Shown: positions 63,717-64,000 of the stretch, one piece after another
Layout: each line of letters starts with the position of its first letter
Position numbering within the stretch: the stretch's first letter is position 1
Assembly (NCBI GenBank): GCA_040756735.1
Contig: JBFLYC010000004.1
Coordinates: 116,757-180,756, forward strand
Direction: 5' to 3'
Length of the DNA stretch: 64,000 bases
Origin: JBFLYC01 sp040756735
GTDB taxonomy: Bacteria > Bacillota > DSM-16504 > Desulfitibacterales > Desulfitibacteraceae
Program-made: the position numbers and the translations under genes
The notes under the pieces: model-generated
The model's input: the letters and a program-made list of their open reading frames with translations, nothing else
What the model was told of the DNA's origin: nothing
The model's database searches: none

Positions 63717-64000
63717 TTAAGCAACAAAAGACTTAGGAGAACGAATTTTGTCAAAAGCCTTCAAATTATAAGCCAAAAGAACGCAGATTAAATGAGCAAC
63801 CCCAGCCATAAAGAAATCAGCCTTAGCAGTTTTAAGATTTTGAGTATAAAGTTTACCTAGCTGCAAGGGGAGCTTAAGCCTTGAGATTACCTGTTCAACA
63901 ATATGTCTAAGACCAGCATATTTATCCCAAAGCTCAGTATTTCTAGGTATAGGCGGATGAGCCCGATAATTATCATCGGGATAAGTATAAAACATTCTTC
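63717..64000 (-). mobile_element. Insertion sequence: C-terminal part of a DDE transposase
   Basis: The minus-strand frame is open from the window edge to a stop at 63717. It contains the C-terminal end of an IS1182/IS4-like transposase: IPRNTELWDKYAGLRHIVEQ, which carries the family's late Glu of the DDE triad, then SRLKLPLQLGKLYTQNLKTA and a hydrophobic end. The rest lies to the right of the window. Its position just past a sigma-54 promoter suggests insertion into, or replacement of, the operon that promoter served. Confidence 0.8.

Overview
The window looks like a chromosomal segment of a strictly anaerobic, endospore-forming, Gram-positive Clostridia-class bacterium (Peptococcaceae or Syntrophomonadaceae-like; I cannot name a genus). 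The evidence is a CwlD-type cortex amidase, a T-box leader, Gram-positive style lipoproteins and Shine-Dalgarno sites, several sigma-54 systems, an aldehyde:ferredoxin oxidoreductase, an AMMECR1/MEMO/radical-SAM set, and two genes that appear to use UGA as selenocysteine. I see no rRNA or tRNA genes. An assembly gap of 100 N lies inside a tandem repeat at 37019-37118.

Layout. 1-874: chemoreceptor on the minus strand, running off the left edge, with an internal deletion. 1353-9756: housekeeping genes (BtrH-like protein, cwlD, cysteine desulfurase-thiI, ogt, a MEMO-AMMECR1 fusion and its radical SAM partner, an M29 aminopeptidase). 9864-13097: a small Cys-rich gene on the minus strand, a GntR regulator and a run of decayed redox/aldolase genes. 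13235-14430: promoter, T-box leader and proC. 14602-17543: a MarR regulator and a GAF-PAS-GGDEF-HD-GYP protein.

17630-29372 is the most interesting part. A solute-binding lipoprotein, a histidine kinase and an NtrC-type activator precede a well-formed sigma-54 promoter (21978-21994). That promoter drives a secreted protein with an in-frame UGA in a UxxC motif, a repeat-rich lipoprotein, and a TtrA-family molybdopterin enzyme whose molybdenum-ligand codon is UGA. A TorD chaperone, a 4x[4Fe-4S] subunit and a cytochrome b follow. It reads as a substrate-induced respiratory reductase with two selenoproteins.

29438-36242 is the argCJBDFG arginine operon with its own promoter and a probable ArgR box. 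36430-37345 is a 116-bp tandem repeat array. 37475-41225 holds a broken ABC permease, its ATPase and adaptor, and a repeat-built coiled-coil protein. 41363-58161 is an IclR-linked catabolic cluster: TRAP transporter, tungsten-type AOR, Fe-alcohol dehydrogenase, UbiD decarboxylase, NadC-like and MoCF proteins, the hydratase/aldolase/acylating dehydrogenase of the meta-cleavage lower pathway, a GltD-like flavoprotein and an unrecognised protein. No ring-cleaving dioxygenase is present. 58248-61537 holds decayed genes and an internally deleted adenine deaminase. 61753-64000 has a TyrR-like sigma-54 activator, three matching palindromes, a second sigma-54 promoter, and a transposase that has apparently replaced the target operon.

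At least seven genes across the window carry internal deletions or frameshifts beside intact operons. This is either real genome decay or an assembly problem, and read mapping would settle it.
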